Shown: positions 26,378-37,142 of the stretch, one piece after another
How positions within the stretch are numbered: the stretch's first letter is position 1
How the letters are laid out: each line of letters begins with the position of its first letter
DNA from: Alphaproteobacteria bacterium
Lineage (GTDB): Bacteria; Pseudomonadota; Alphaproteobacteria; Micropepsales; Micropepsaceae
Length of the DNA: 64,000 nucleotides
Assembly (NCBI GenBank): GCA_017983635.1
Contig: JAGOBA010000001.1
Location: 310,001 to 374,000, forward strand
Direction: 5' to 3'
The notes under the pieces: model-generated
Database searches by the model: none
What the model saw: the letters and a program-made list of their open reading frames with translations, nothing else
Told to the model about the DNA's origin: nothing
Position numbers and translations under genes: made by a program

Positions 26378-27103
26378 CTACTTCGCGTCCTTCACGGCGG
26401 CGAGGAACTTGCGGATGCGGTCCGCATTCTTGCCGATGTCGGATTTGCCCACGCGCGACATCGAACGGATGTCGAGGCGCGAGCCAGTGCCTTGCGCGGT
26501 GATGCGGATGACGATGTCATCCTTGAAGCCGAACCACGCCGTCGTGTCGGTCGCTTCGATGCGGCCTTCGGCGGCTTCGGTGGCGACAATTTCCCAACCC
26601 ATCGTCTTCGCGGTTGCCTCAGCGCGCTTGAATAAGTCGGCTGGCGCGACGCCGTCGATCACCAACGGTTGAATGTCCGGGTAACCCTTTTGCTGCTCGG
26701 CCGGATCGGTCACGTAGTCGACGCCGTTCGGCGCGTCGGCGCGCAGCGGTTTGATGGCGACGAATATCGGCGGCGCGACGATGTCGGTGGTGACGTCGTG
26801 GATGAAGGGAACCTTCGCCGCGGTCTGCTGCATGTTGATCGGCGCATATGCCGCGCCAACTGCCAAGATCAACGCGAGTATGATCGAGGCCAAACCCGCG
26901 GCCGATCGGCCGATGAACGCGAAGACAAGCCAGATGACCGAAAGAATGCCGGCACCGGCTGCCGCGAAGACGCCGTACTTCATCATCTCGAACACTGTGC
27001 CCAAGTCGAGAAGCCCGTAGCGATACGCCGGGCCTGCGCCACCAACGAGAGCCACCGCCGCGACCGCCGCCAAGAGCGCCAAGCGCCCGAATAGTCCGTT
27101 CAT
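26378..27103 (-). CDS. Membrane protein with DUF1499 domain
   Basis: 241 residues. Three N-terminal transmembrane segments (about 7-30, 45-65 and 70-92) precede an extracytoplasmic DUF1499 domain (VPFIHDVTTDIVAPP to the C-terminus, with MGWEIVATEAAEGRIEATDT and a closing KNADRIRKFLAAVKDAK). Function unknown. It lies between an acyl-CoA ligase gene 21 bases upstream and a LACTB2-like gene 3 bases downstream, all on the minus strand, so the three probably form one transcript. Confidence 0.85.
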   Translation of the reverse strand: MNGLFGRLALLAAVAAVALVGGAGPAYRYGLLDLGTVFEMMKYGVFAAAGAGILSVIWLVFAFIGRSAAGLASIILALILAVGAAYAPINMQQTAAKVPFIHDVTTDIVAPPIFVAIKPLRADAPNGVDYVTDPAEQQKGYPDIQPLVIDGVAPADLFKRAEATAKTMGWEIVATEAAEGRIEATDTTAWFGFKDDIVIRITAQGTGSRLDIRSMSRVGKSDIGKNADRIRKFLAAVKDAK

Positions 27104-27124
27104 ATCAGCACTCCCCTTGGGCCC

Positions 27125-28768
<1,644 letters not shown>

Positions 28769-28873
28769 TCGGGTAATCCTCCCAAGGGTGGTTTTGCGGC
28801 AATCTAGGTGCGCCAGGGTCTTGGGACAATACGGGGCGCAGGCGCGCTGGGCTGCCGGTGACCGAATTCTCTC

Positions 28874-28902
28874 TTGAAGTTACTACACCAATGACGTATA
28901 GT
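28874..28902 (+). promoter_or_regulatory. Promoter of the toxin-antitoxin operon
   Basis: TTGAAG (28874-28879), a 17-base spacer and TATAGT (28897-28902) form a near-consensus promoter. The predicted start point falls on or next to the toxin ATG at 28908, so the toxin mRNA would be leaderless. Confidence 0.65.
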
Positions 28903-28907
28903 ACCTT

Positions 28908-29262
28908 ATGTTGACTCGACCTGTAGTCGTTGCACACACGGAATTGTTCCTTCGGCAGGCATCCGCCATGTGGACCGAAGATGAACACGAAGCCTTTGTG
29001 AACTTCATCGCGATGAACGCCGATTTTTGGCGACGTTGTTCCAGGTCTGGGCGGGATCAGGAAGATCAGGTGGACCCGAGAGGGAATGGGCAAACGCGGC
29101 GGCGCCCGCGTCATCTACTTCTTCTACGACGAAGGCGCGCCGATTTATCTGCTGCAAGTTTATGCCAAGCGCGCGAAAAGCGACCTGAGTCCGAAAGAGA
29201 AAAAGACGCTCCAGCTGGCAGCGCGCACACTGAAAACAGAGATTCTGAGGAGTAGGTCATGA
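28908..29262 (+). pseudogene. HigB/RelE-like toxin gene, frameshifted
   Basis: Two frames together give one RelE/HigB2-type mRNA interferase of about 117 residues. The first frame reads LTRPVVVAHTELFLRQ to FIAMNADF. The second continues as GDVVPGLGGIRKIRWTREG, then GMGKRGGARVIYFFYDEGAP and VYAKRAKSDLSPKEKK. The join is a run of five T at 29024-29028; removing one T restores the whole family sequence. As written, translation leaves the conserved frame before the catalytic half, so the toxin should be inactive unless the base is a sequencing error or slippage rescues it. The stop overlaps the antitoxin ATG (ATGA). Confidence 0.8.
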
Positions 29263-29546
29263 GAAAGCACGCGAGAGAGTTGCTTGAGTCCATCAATCAA
29301 GCGATCAGTCATGCGCGGGGGGAGCCGACCAAAGGGATGCGCGAGACAACCGTCCACGTTCCCGACGTCAAGGCAATTCGCGAGCGACTAAAGATGTCGC
29401 AAGCCGAGTTCGCCGAAACCTATGGCATTCCCGTTGGAACACTCAGGAATTGGGAGCAAGGGTTGCGCAAACCGGATGCGCCGGCTGCGGCTTATCTGCG
29501 CGTCATTGCGAAACAACCGAGAATCGTACGCGAGGCTTTGAACTGA
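29259..29546 (+). CDS. HigA/NadS-like HTH antitoxin
   Basis: 95 residues. The C-terminal helix-turn-helix (VKAIRERLKMSQAEFAETYG, then GTLRNWEQGLRKPDAPA) is the YiaG/HigA2 class of antitoxin and autorepressor. The N-terminal segment ELLESINQAISHARGE is the expected toxin-binding part. It overlaps the frameshifted toxin upstream by four bases. Its own stop overlaps the aminotransferase ATG by one base (TGATG), an unusual coupling of an antitoxin to a metabolic gene. Confidence 0.9.
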   Translation: MRKHARELLESINQAISHARGEPTKGMRETTVHVPDVKAIRERLKMSQAEFAETYGIPVGTLRNWEQGLRKPDAPAAAYLRVIAKQPRIVREALN

Positions 29547-30928
29547 TGCCCCTCACCAACGCTCAAACGCGCGATGTTGAAGCGCTGATTCATCCTTATA
29601 CGAACCTGGCTCGGCATCGGGAGGTAGGGCCGGTGATCCTCGAGCGCGGAAAGGGGGTTCGCGTTTTCGATAGTCATGGGCGCGACTACATCGATGCGAT
29701 GGCGGGGCTTTGGTGTGTGAGCTTGGGCTATAGCGAGGAGCGGTTGGTTGAGGCTGCCGCGAAGCAGATGCGGGAGTTGCCCTACTCCCACATCTTTGCG
29801 GGGCGCAGCCATGAGCCGGGGATCGAGCTTGCGGAGAAGCTGAAAGAGGTGTCGCCGTTTGCGGCGTCGAAAGTTTTCTTTGCGAATTCGGGATCGGAGG
29901 CAAACGACACGCAGATCAAGCTCGCTTGGTACTATTGGAACGCGAAGGGGCAGCCGGCGCGCAAGAAGATCATTAGCCGGACGAAGGGTTATCATGGCGT
30001 GACGCTGGTCAGCGCGAGCTTGACGGGCTTGCCGAACAATCACCGCGGGTTCGATCTGCCGTTCGCCGGGATTTTGCATGCGGATTGTCCGCACGCCTAT
30101 CACAACGCGGAAGCCGGTGAGAGCGACGACGATTTCGCGGCGCGGCTGGCGTGCAATCTCGAGGCGCTGATCGAGCGCGAGGGTCCGGAGACGATCGCAG
30201 CGTTCATTGCCGAGCCCGTGATGGGCGCAGGCGGCGTGATCATTCCGCCGCCGACCTATTTCGACCGCATTCAGCCGGTGCTTGAGAAGTACGACATCCT
30301 GTTCATCGACGACGAGGTGATTTGCGGCTTTGGGCGCACCGGCAACTATTGGGGCGCGCAGACCTACAACATGCGGCCGCACACGCTGTCGTGCGCGAAG
30401 GCGTTATCGTCGGCGTATCTGCCGATCTCGGCGATGCTGATGCACGAGGAGATGTATCAAGCGATGCTCGATCAAAGCCGCGCGATCGGCACGTTCGGGC
30501 ATGGGTTCACCTACAGCGCGCATCCGGTTGCGGCGGCGGTTGCGGTCGAGACGCTGAAGATCTACGAGGAGCGCAACATCCTGGCGCATGTGCGGCGCAT
30601 GACGCCGGCGTTCGCGAAGCGGATTGCGAAGCTGCGCGAGCATCCGATCGTCGGCGAGGCGGTGAGCGTCGGGCTCTTGGGCGGCGTGGAGTTGGTCGCG
30701 GACAAGACGGCCCGGACGAACTTTCCCGCGGCGAAGGCCGTTGGCATGGCTTGCGCCGGGTTTGCGCAGGAGGAAGGCATCTTCACTCGTGCGATGCTCA
30801 ACGACCGGCTGGCGTTCTGCCCACCGCTGATCATCACCGAGGCGGAAATCGACGAGATGTTCGACAAGTTCACGCGCGCGCTGGATAAGACGGAAGAAAT
30901 GGTGCGGCGCGAGAAGCTTCGCGGTTGA
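29546..30928 (+). CDS. Class III (omega) aminotransferase
   Basis: 460 residues, PLP-dependent fold type I. Motifs are FFANSGSEANDTQIKLAWYY, the cofactor-binding Asp in LFIDDEVICGFGRTGNYWG, the Schiff-base Lys in SCAKALSSAYLPISA, and GTFGHGFTYSAHPVAAAVA. These place it with the omega-amino-acid/polyamine:pyruvate transaminases annotated as aspartate aminotransferase family. Amino donor unknown. The ATG at 29546 overlaps the antitoxin stop; the frame is open from 29450, but that part is antitoxin shadow. Confidence 0.92.
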   Translation: MPLTNAQTRDVEALIHPYTNLARHREVGPVILERGKGVRVFDSHGRDYIDAMAGLWCVSLGYSEERLVEAAAKQMRELPYSHIFAGRSHEPGIELAEKLKEVSPFAASKVFFANSGSEANDTQIKLAWYYWNAKGQPARKKIISRTKGYHGVTLVSASLTGLPNNHRGFDLPFAGILHADCPHAYHNAEAGESDDDFAARLACNLEALIEREGPETIAAFIAEPVMGAGGVIIPPPTYFDRIQPVLEKYDILFIDDEVICGFGRTGNYWGAQTYNMRPHTLSCAKALSSAYLPISAMLMHEEMYQAMLDQSRAIGTFGHGFTYSAHPVAAAVAVETLKIYEERNILAHVRRMTPAFAKRIAKLREHPIVGEAVSVGLLGGVELVADKTARTNFPAAKAVGMACAGFAQEEGIFTRAMLNDRLAFCPPLIITEAEIDEMFDKFTRALDKTEEMVRREKLRG

Positions 30929-31001
30929 GTCTTCACGGCGGCGTGACTGGGGAATTGGTGCGCAAATAGGCTAACTTGCCATCGACAAATAGGGGGACGC
31001 T

Positions 31002-32405
31002 ATGTGGGTTCGCAGGCTCTTGTTGATCCCGATCTTTCTCGGGCTCATCGCGCTTGGCGCTTGGGCCTACTTGGTGCCGCGCGAGGCGCAGCCGGATGCG
31101 AAGCTGGCTTGCTACTATGGTGCCTATGATCTCGGCGAGGGTCGTGTGGCTGCTGTGTCGCCGACGAGCGGTGGGCCGCAGGCGCTGCGCCTGACGTTCG
31201 TGAGCGGCGAGACGTGGCGGCTGGAGCCCGATCTTGCGGTCACTCAGCCGGTGCCGTTCGCGTTCTTGCCCTCGCTTGGCTGGACCAATGCGCCGGTTGA
31301 CGGGGTCGCGGTGCGGTTTTCGCCTTGCGAAGAGGCCACGGTGACAATCGTCGGCGGGGCTTTCGCCGGCACCGGGCGGCGGCATACGTTCGACGTCACC
31401 GACGCAATCTTTGAAAGCCACGGGCTGAAGCTTGCGGGGCGGCTGGTGATGCCGCGGCTTGAGGGCGCCGTTCCGGTCGCAGTGCTGGTGCACGGGTCAG
31501 AGCGCGACTCGGCCGTCCTCTTCAATCGCATGCAGTATTTGTTGCCCGCGAGCGGCATCGGCGTGTTCGTTTATGACAAGCGCGGTACGGGCAAATCGCA
31601 GGGTAGTTACTCGCAGGACTTTCACCTGCTGTCGGACGATGCGGCGGCGGCGTTGAAGACGGCACGCGCGATGGTCGGTGCGCTCGCCAGCGAAGTTGGG
31701 TTCCAGGGCGGCAGCCAAGCCGGATGGATCGAGCCACTTGCGGCAGGCAAAGCCAATGCGGACTTCGTCGTCGTGGGTTTTGGGCTCGCCGAGAGCCCGC
31801 TTGCCGAGGATCGCGAAGAGGTGTTCGACGATCTGCGGACGGCCGGCTACGGTGAGGATGTGATCGCCAAGGCGCGCGAGATTACGGACGCGACCGGGCG
31901 CGTGATGGCGTCCGACTTCAAGGACGGTTTCGACGGGCTCGATGCGGTCCGCGCGAAGTATGAGAGGGAGCCCTGGTATCCGAAGATCAAGGGTGAGTTC
32001 ACGGGGGAGTTCTTAAGCACGCCGAACTGGTTGATCAGGTTGTTGGGGCCATTTTTCGACGTCGGCACGTCTTGGGAGTACGACCCGGTGCCGGCGCTCA
32101 AGGCGTACGAGAAGCCGCATCTTTGGGTGCTGGCGGGTCGGGACAGTTCGGCGCCGAGTGAGAACACGCTTCGTATTCTGCGTGAGGTACAGGCGGGCCG
32201 GCCCAACCTCGACGTCGTGATGTTCCCGACCGCCGATCACGGGATCATCGAGTTCGAGGAGAAGAACGGCGAGCGGCTCGAGACGCGGTTCTCGGAGGGC
32301 TACTTCCAGCTCGTCGCTGATTGGATCTTGTTCAAGGACCCCAAGGTGCGCGTGGCGGGGCCGATCGTTTACGACGGCGACGCCAAGACGACGGCGCCGG
32401 AGTAG
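31002..32405 (+). CDS. Alpha/beta hydrolase, membrane-anchored or secreted
   Basis: 467 residues. The N-terminal hydrophobic segment (RRLLLIPIFLGLIALGAWAY) is a signal or anchor. An unassigned domain (about 30-140) precedes the hydrolase core: oxyanion region VAVLVHGSERDS, VYDKRGTGKSQGSY, nucleophile elbow FQGGSQAGW, and catalytic His in FPTADHGIIEFE. Family members are esterases or peptidases of the S9/dienelactone type; substrate unknown. It ends directly against the convergent CDF gene. Confidence 0.85.
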   Translation: MWVRRLLLIPIFLGLIALGAWAYLVPREAQPDAKLACYYGAYDLGEGRVAAVSPTSGGPQALRLTFVSGETWRLEPDLAVTQPVPFAFLPSLGWTNAPVDGVAVRFSPCEEATVTIVGGAFAGTGRRHTFDVTDAIFESHGLKLAGRLVMPRLEGAVPVAVLVHGSERDSAVLFNRMQYLLPASGIGVFVYDKRGTGKSQGSYSQDFHLLSDDAAAALKTARAMVGALASEVGFQGGSQAGWIEPLAAGKANADFVVVGFGLAESPLAEDREEVFDDLRTAGYGEDVIAKAREITDATGRVMASDFKDGFDGLDAVRAKYEREPWYPKIKGEFTGEFLSTPNWLIRLLGPFFDVGTSWEYDPVPALKAYEKPHLWVLAGRDSSAPSENTLRILREVQAGRPNLDVVMFPTADHGIIEFEEKNGERLETRFSEGYFQLVADWILFKDPKVRVAGPIVYDGDAKTTAPE

Positions 32406-33341
32406 CTACTTTTTCGCCAACGTCGGCACCATTTCGACGCCAGCGGGGTCTTGGTGGGTTAGGACTTCGGCGTCGGGGAAGGCAGCTCTGATGGCGTCTT
32501 CGACTTCGTCGCTGGTGCGGTGGGCTTCGATGAGGGTCATCGTTGGCGGCAGCTCAAGATGGAGCTGGATGAAGGAGCGGTGGCCGGCGCGGCGCGTGCG
32601 CAGGTCGTGGAGGCTGACGACGGCGCTGTGTTTGCCGACGATGTCTTTGATGCGGGCGCGTTCGGCGTCGTCGAACTCGCGGTCCATGAGTTCGTCGTAA
32701 GAGCCGCGCAGAATGCTGAACGCGCCCCAGGCGATGACAAGGCTGATGGCGAGACCGATCAAAGGATCGGCGATCGTCCAACCCCATAGGCCGGCGAGGA
32801 CCAACGCGGCGACGACGCCGAGGTTTGTTGCGATGTCGGTCGCGTAGTGCAGGCGGTCGGCGCTGATTGCGAGCGAGCGCGTGCGGGCGATCACGTAGCG
32901 CTGGAAGAGCACGAGCGCCAACGTCAAGACGAGCGACACGCCGATGACGACAAGGCCCATGGTGCTTTCGTGAACCGGTTCCGGCTTGACGAGACGCTCC
33001 AGCGATTGGAACAGCAGGAACGCGGCGGAACCGCCGATGAAGGCGGCTTGCCCCAAGCCCGCGAGCGCTTCGGCTTTGCCATGGCCGAAGCGGTGTTCTT
33101 CGTCGGCGGGGGTGAGCGCGTGGCGGACGGCGACCAGGTTCAACCCCGACGCCACGAGATCGAGCGTTGAGTCGACCAGCGAGGCCAGCATCGCGACCGA
33201 GTGCGTTTCAACCCAAGCCCAAAGCTTGATGGCGATCAGTGTCCCCGCAACGGCGACGGCGGCGTAGGTGGCGAGGCGCTTCAGGCGCTCGGCCTCGGCA
33301 CCGCTCGCGCGACTGCGGGCGACCGTGTCGGCGCTGGTCAT
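32406..33341 (-). CDS. Cation diffusion facilitator (CDF) metal transporter
   Basis: 311 residues from the ATG at 33341. The N-terminal half has six transmembrane helices with metal-site motifs in [16 protein letters not shown] and [18 protein letters not shown]; the second site lies in the middle helices. The cytoplasmic C-terminal domain ([20 protein letters not shown], and [20 protein letters not shown]) is typical. It exports divalent cations such as Zn, Fe or Mn in exchange for protons. The start overlaps the pdxH stop (ATGA), so the two genes are coupled. Confidence 0.92.
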   Translation of the reverse strand: MTSADTVARSRASGAEAERLKRLATYAAVAVAGTLIAIKLWAWVETHSVAMLASLVDSTLDLVASGLNLVAVRHALTPADEEHRFGHGKAEALAGLGQAAFIGGSAAFLLFQSLERLVKPEPVHESTMGLVVIGVSLVLTLALVLFQRYVIARTRSLAISADRLHYATDIATNLGVVAALVLAGLWGWTIADPLIGLAISLVIAWGAFSILRGSYDELMDREFDDAERARIKDIVGKHSAVVSLHDLRTRRAGHRSFIQLHLELPPTMTLIEAHRTSDEVEDAIRAAFPDAEVLTHQDPAGVEMVPTLAKK

Positions 33342-33967
33342 GGGAACAGGCGCTCGGTGCGCCACGGCGCGTTCGCGCTTTCGCGGCGGTAGACGAGGCG
33401 GTCGTGCAGGCGGAACGGACGGTCGCGCCAGAACTCGATCTCGACCGGCGCGAGGCGGAAGCCGGACCAATGCGGCGGGCGCGGGACCTTTGTCAGGCCG
33501 TAGCGCGCGGCGTATTTTGCGACTTCCGTCTCAAGTTCGAAGCGGCCTTTGAGCGCGCGCGATTGGCGCGAGGCCCAGGCGCCGATCTGGCTGTCCTTCG
33601 GGCGGCTTGCGAAATAGGCGTCGGCTTCGGCGTCGGTTACAGTCGTGATGTCGCCGCGGATGCGGATTTGGCGGCGGATGCTTTTCCAGTGGAAACAGAG
33701 CGCCGCCTTTCGCTGGCCGAGCAGTTCCCTGCCCTTCGCGCTTTCGAAGTTCGAATAGAAGACGAAGCCCGCGGGGTCGTAGCCTTTCAGCAGGACCATG
33801 CGCACGTTGGGCATGCCCTCGGCGTCGACAGTCGCCAGCGCCGTGGCGTTGGCGTCGTTCGGCTCCTTCTGGCCGGCCAGTGCGAACCATTCCGCGAACA
33901 GCGGGAAAGGGCTGTCTGCCGCGGCGATTTCGGACGGCGCGTCTTCTATCGATTTCACATCGGACAT
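33338..33967 (-). CDS. pdxH: Pyridoxamine 5'-phosphate oxidase
   Basis: 209 residues. FMN enzyme that makes pyridoxal 5'-phosphate from PNP/PMP. FMN and substrate contacts are visible in [40 protein letters not shown] and [11 protein letters not shown]. The family C-terminal signature is [20 protein letters not shown], with [11 protein letters not shown] following and a WRTERLFP ending. It feeds PLP to the several PLP enzymes in this window, though that is general metabolism. Upstream partner of the CDF gene. Confidence 0.95.
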   Translation of the reverse strand: MSDVKSIEDAPSEIAAADSPFPLFAEWFALAGQKEPNDANATALATVDAEGMPNVRMVLLKGYDPAGFVFYSNFESAKGRELLGQRKAALCFHWKSIRRQIRIRGDITTVTDAEADAYFASRPKDSQIGAWASRQSRALKGRFELETEVAKYAARYGLTKVPRPPHWSGFRLAPVEIEFWRDRPFRLHDRLVYRRESANAPWRTERLFP

Positions 33968-34079
33968 ACGGTTTGGCGCTGCGCTGTGGCTGAGAAGTTC
34001 AGTATATAACGCTCAGGCCCTTGCCGCGCTCCCGTTTCTTCCTGCGGCAAATCGTTGAGAATGAGAGCCGGTCGCAGAC

Positions 34080-35087
34080 ATGGTTGGTAAATCGCGTCCT
34101 CTATTGATCATCGCCTTGGCGCTCGCGCTGGGTGCGTGCGCCACGAACGTCGTGGCGGAGAAAGCCTCGCGGTTCGATGAGGGGACGGCCGCGTATGATG
34201 CCGGCGACTTCACGGCGGCTTACAAGATTTGGTCGGAGCTGGCGAGCGAGAACGACCTGGCCGCGATGCGCAACACGGCGCAGTTGCTGCGGCAAGGCAA
34301 AGGTGTCGAGAAGGACCCGAGGCGCGCGTTCAATCTTTATTTAGAAGCGGCGGAAAAGGGTTTTGTGACCGCGATGGCCAACGTCGCGGAGATGTATATG
34401 AGCGGCGAAGGCGTGGAGAAGAATCCGCAGGCCGCTGCTGCTTGGTATGCGCGCGCGGCGACGGCCGGCTTATCGATTGCGCAGATGAAGCTCGCCGACA
34501 TGTACGAGCAAGGCATCGGCGTGGACAAGGATCCGGCGCGCTCGCGGGCGTTGCTGGAGCGCGCGGCGCGCAACGGCTATGCGCCGGCGCAAGAGAAGCT
34601 GAAGGCGATGGGCGTGAGCTTGACGGCGGAGGCCGCTGCGCCGGCGACGCCTGCGAACCCCGACGATCCATGGCGGCCCAAGAAGGACGCGCCGACGGCC
34701 GCCGTCGCAGCGCCCTCGATCCCCGGACGGATGGTGTCGCCTGGCGATCCGATGACGGTTGATGTTGCTTCGCGCCTGCCGGCGGAAGATCAGGCGCAGA
34801 TGACGGCGGCCTTCGCGGCCTATGCCGCGCAGGATAAGGCGCGGGCCTTTGCGGCGTGGCGCAGCCTTGGCGCGCGCGGCAACCCGGAGGCGCAGGTGCG
34901 GGTCGGCGTCATGTACGAGCGCGGTGAGGGCGTGGGCCAGGACATGATCGAGGCCTATCGCTGGCTCAAGCTCGCTGCCAATCAGGGGCAGCCGCAGGCT
35001 GCCGCCGAGGCCGCTTTCGTGGCGGCCCAGCTGGCCCCGCCGGAGCGGGCGATCGCGGAATCCTTGTTGAAAACGCCGCCAAAGTAG
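34080..35087 (+). CDS. SEL1/TPR-repeat lipoprotein
   Basis: 335 residues. The lipobox signal is IIALALALGACATN (Cys about 20). Four SEL1 units are visible at about 60-170 (NTAQLLRQGKGVEKDPRRAF, YMSGEGVEKNPQAAAAWYARA, and MYEQGIGVDKDPARSRALLE), then a Pro/Ala linker. Another SEL1-like block follows at about 265-325 (MYERGEGVGQDMIEAYRWLK). SEL1 lipoproteins often act as envelope scaffolds. It is divergent from pdxH; the downstream dnaJ-like gene starts 150 bases later. Confidence 0.88.
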   Translation: MVGKSRPLLIIALALALGACATNVVAEKASRFDEGTAAYDAGDFTAAYKIWSELASENDLAAMRNTAQLLRQGKGVEKDPRRAFNLYLEAAEKGFVTAMANVAEMYMSGEGVEKNPQAAAAWYARAATAGLSIAQMKLADMYEQGIGVDKDPARSRALLERAARNGYAPAQEKLKAMGVSLTAEAAAPATPANPDDPWRPKKDAPTAAVAAPSIPGRMVSPGDPMTVDVASRLPAEDQAQMTAAFAAYAAQDKARAFAAWRSLGARGNPEAQVRVGVMYERGEGVGQDMIEAYRWLKLAANQGQPQAAAEAAFVAAQLAPPERAIAESLLKTPPK

Positions 35088-35237
35088 ACGATGAAACGTC
35101 TTTAATCTTTTGATTCCATTATGAATTTGCCATCCGCCGCTCAGGCGTAGTATGGCAGTGCGTGGCCTGGGGACCATCTGTACAGTCGAACCCGCTTTGT
35201 TCAAAACGCCAACCGTGGCGTGTGAGCCCGTTTGCTG

Positions 35238-36254
35238 ATGTATGACCCCTATTCAGTTCTCGGTCTTCCGCGGTCGGCGACCGACGACGACATCAAGCAA
35301 GCGTTCCGCGCGCTGGCGAAACGCTTCCACCCTGATACGCCCGAAGGCGCCTCCGACAAAGGGCGCCGGTTCCGCGACCTCTCCATCGCGTATGAGATCC
35401 TGGGCGATGCCCGGAAGCGGCGATCGTACGATCGTGGCGAGATCGACGCGCATGGCAATCCGAAGCCCGGCTACAAACCGCCGCCGGAGCCGGAGCCCGA
35501 ATTCGAACTCGCGCAAGAGCACGTGGACGCCGGCGCGAAGAAGGCGAACGGCGCGCATGTCAGCGGCGAGAGCACGAGTGCGGGCTTCCGCAACGCGTTC
35601 GAGCGCGCGTTCGGCGTGGGCTCCGCAAACGAAAAGAAGAGCCGCGTCGAGGATTTGTTTTCGGAGTTCTTCGGCGACCGCTCGTCCGGCCGCAAGAAGC
35701 CTTCGCCGGGCAAGGGACTCGACAGCCACTACGATTTGGCAATCACGTTTGAGGAAGCGGCGCTTGGCGGCACGCGGCGGGTGAAGCTGCCGGGCGGCAA
35801 GCGCTTCGACGTGAAGGTGCCGATCGGTGTGCGCGAAGGGCAGACGATCCGCCTGCGCGGCTTGGGCGAACCCGGCGTTACGGGCGGTTCGACCGGCGAC
35901 GCGCTGATCACAATCACGATCGAGCCGCATCCCTACTTCCGGCGCGAGGGGCGCGACATTCATTTGGACTTGCCCATCACGCTCGCCGAAGCGCTGCACG
36001 GCGCGAAGGTGCAGGTGCCCACGTTGCAAGGCCACGTCACGATGGTGGTGCCGGCCGGTGCGAACGCGGGGCAGGTGTTCCGCTTGAAGGGCAAAGGCAT
36101 TCCCGGTGCAGGCCCGCTGCAAGCCGGCGGCGATCAACTGGTGACGCTGCAGATCGTGCTGCCGGATCAGACGGACCAGAACCTCAGCGATATCGTGAAG
36201 CGCTGGGAAGCGGCGCACCCGTACGACCCGCGGAAGAAGTTTAGCGGGGCGTGA
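35238..36254 (+). CDS. DnaJ-like (CbpA-type) Hsp40 co-chaperone
   Basis: 338 residues from the ATG at 35238; a TTG two codons earlier is possible. The J-domain (1-65) has the HPD tripeptide in AKRFHPDTPEGASDKG. There is no zinc-finger domain, so it is a class B protein like CbpA. A charged linker (about 75-160) leads to the two beta-sandwich C-terminal domains (DLAITFEEAALGG, LPGGKRFDVKVPIGVREGQT, DLPITLAEALHGAKVQVPTL). It stimulates DnaK. The last 177 bases recur almost intact at 37483-37659. Confidence 0.93.
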   Translation: MYDPYSVLGLPRSATDDDIKQAFRALAKRFHPDTPEGASDKGRRFRDLSIAYEILGDARKRRSYDRGEIDAHGNPKPGYKPPPEPEPEFELAQEHVDAGAKKANGAHVSGESTSAGFRNAFERAFGVGSANEKKSRVEDLFSEFFGDRSSGRKKPSPGKGLDSHYDLAITFEEAALGGTRRVKLPGGKRFDVKVPIGVREGQTIRLRGLGEPGVTGGSTGDALITITIEPHPYFRREGRDIHLDLPITLAEALHGAKVQVPTLQGHVTMVVPAGANAGQVFRLKGKGIPGAGPLQAGGDQLVTLQIVLPDQTDQNLSDIVKRWEAAHPYDPRKKFSGA

Positions 36255-36255
36255 T

Positions 36256-36348
36256 GCCTGGGAGCGCCGGCATCCTGCCGGCCCTTTCTTTCTTGTTTCG
36301 TGAGGCGCACCCGCTGCAAGGGCCGGCAAGATGCCGGCGCTCCCAGGC
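36256..36348. repeat. Long palindrome of the 'GGAGCGCCGGCAT' type
   Basis: 31-base arms (36256-36286 and 36318-36348) are inverse copies with one mismatch, separated by 31 bases. It begins one base after the dnaJ-like stop. Each arm contains its own smaller palindrome (GCCGGCATCCTGCCGGC). Translated, such repeats give the RMPALPG-type peptides seen in spurious ORFs of many genomes. It could act as a terminator. Confidence 0.8.
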
Positions 36349-36422
36349 GAGGTCATTCTTGATTCGCCTCGGATCAATCAGAAACTTTAAGTGTCCCCGT
36401 AACTTGTCTTGAGAAACCCGCC

Positions 36423-36878
36423 ATGCCAAAGATCGACGTCGCCGCCGTGCCGGAACGCAAAGGCTCCGGCTATCCGCCGCCGTTCGACGCGCCGTGTGCC
36501 GAGCGCGTGCGGCAGCGGTTGGGGAATGCCGGTGGGCTCTTAGACTTCGGCGTCAATTTGATGCGGTTGCCGCCGGGGAGTTGGTCGAGCCAGCGGCATT
36601 GGCACTCGCACGAGGACGAGTTCGTCTATGTGCTCGAAGGCGAGCTGACGTTGGTCGAGGACGGCGGCGAGACAGTGCTGCGCGCGGGCGATTGCGCGGC
36701 GTTTCCCAAAGGCACCGGCGACGGGCATCACTTGATCAACAAGTCGGGCGCGATGGCGCTCTATCTCGAAGTGGGCTCACGCGCACGTGCGGACGTGACC
36801 ACCTGCTCCGACATCGACATGATGAGCAGCAATGCGGATGGCCGGTTCGTGCGGAAGGACGGGAGCGTGCTCCCTTAG
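36423..36878 (+). CDS. Cupin domain protein
   Basis: 151 residues with one cupin barrel. Metal-binding motif 1 is HWHSHEDEFVYVLEGELTL (three His and a Glu) and motif 2 is FPKGTGDGHHLIN. This resembles small cupins annotated as sugar isomerase- or auxin-binding-like. Function unknown. It sits alone between the dnaJ-like gene and a second copy of that gene's 3' end, so it may have arrived with the duplication. Confidence 0.88.
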   Translation: MPKIDVAAVPERKGSGYPPPFDAPCAERVRQRLGNAGGLLDFGVNLMRLPPGSWSSQRHWHSHEDEFVYVLEGELTLVEDGGETVLRAGDCAAFPKGTGDGHHLINKSGAMALYLEVGSRARADVTTCSDIDMMSSNADGRFVRKDGSVLP

Positions 36879-37142
36879 GACGCCCCCGCACGCATCGAGG
36901 TTGTCGCGTGTCCCAATCGTTTCCCGCGCGCGCTTACGCCGCCCTCCCCGCGATCACGGCGCGGGCCAAGAGGGGGGATCGGGTCAAAAATTTGAGCGAA
37001 CAACCCCTTGTACCCGGAAGTTAGGTTGAGAAAACGCCGTCGAACGCGGACGCTCAGAGTCATGTGCGACCTACAGTCATCGCTACAGATGGCATGGCGC
37101 TGGACCATCACCGCAAGGGAGACGCAATCCAATCCGTATCAT

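Noticed and set aside
29018-29034. Programmed frameshift site in the toxin gene
   Set aside because: Five T followed by GGC is not a classical slippery heptamer, and there is no clear downstream pseudoknot; mutation or sequencing error is more likely, though slippage is not excluded.
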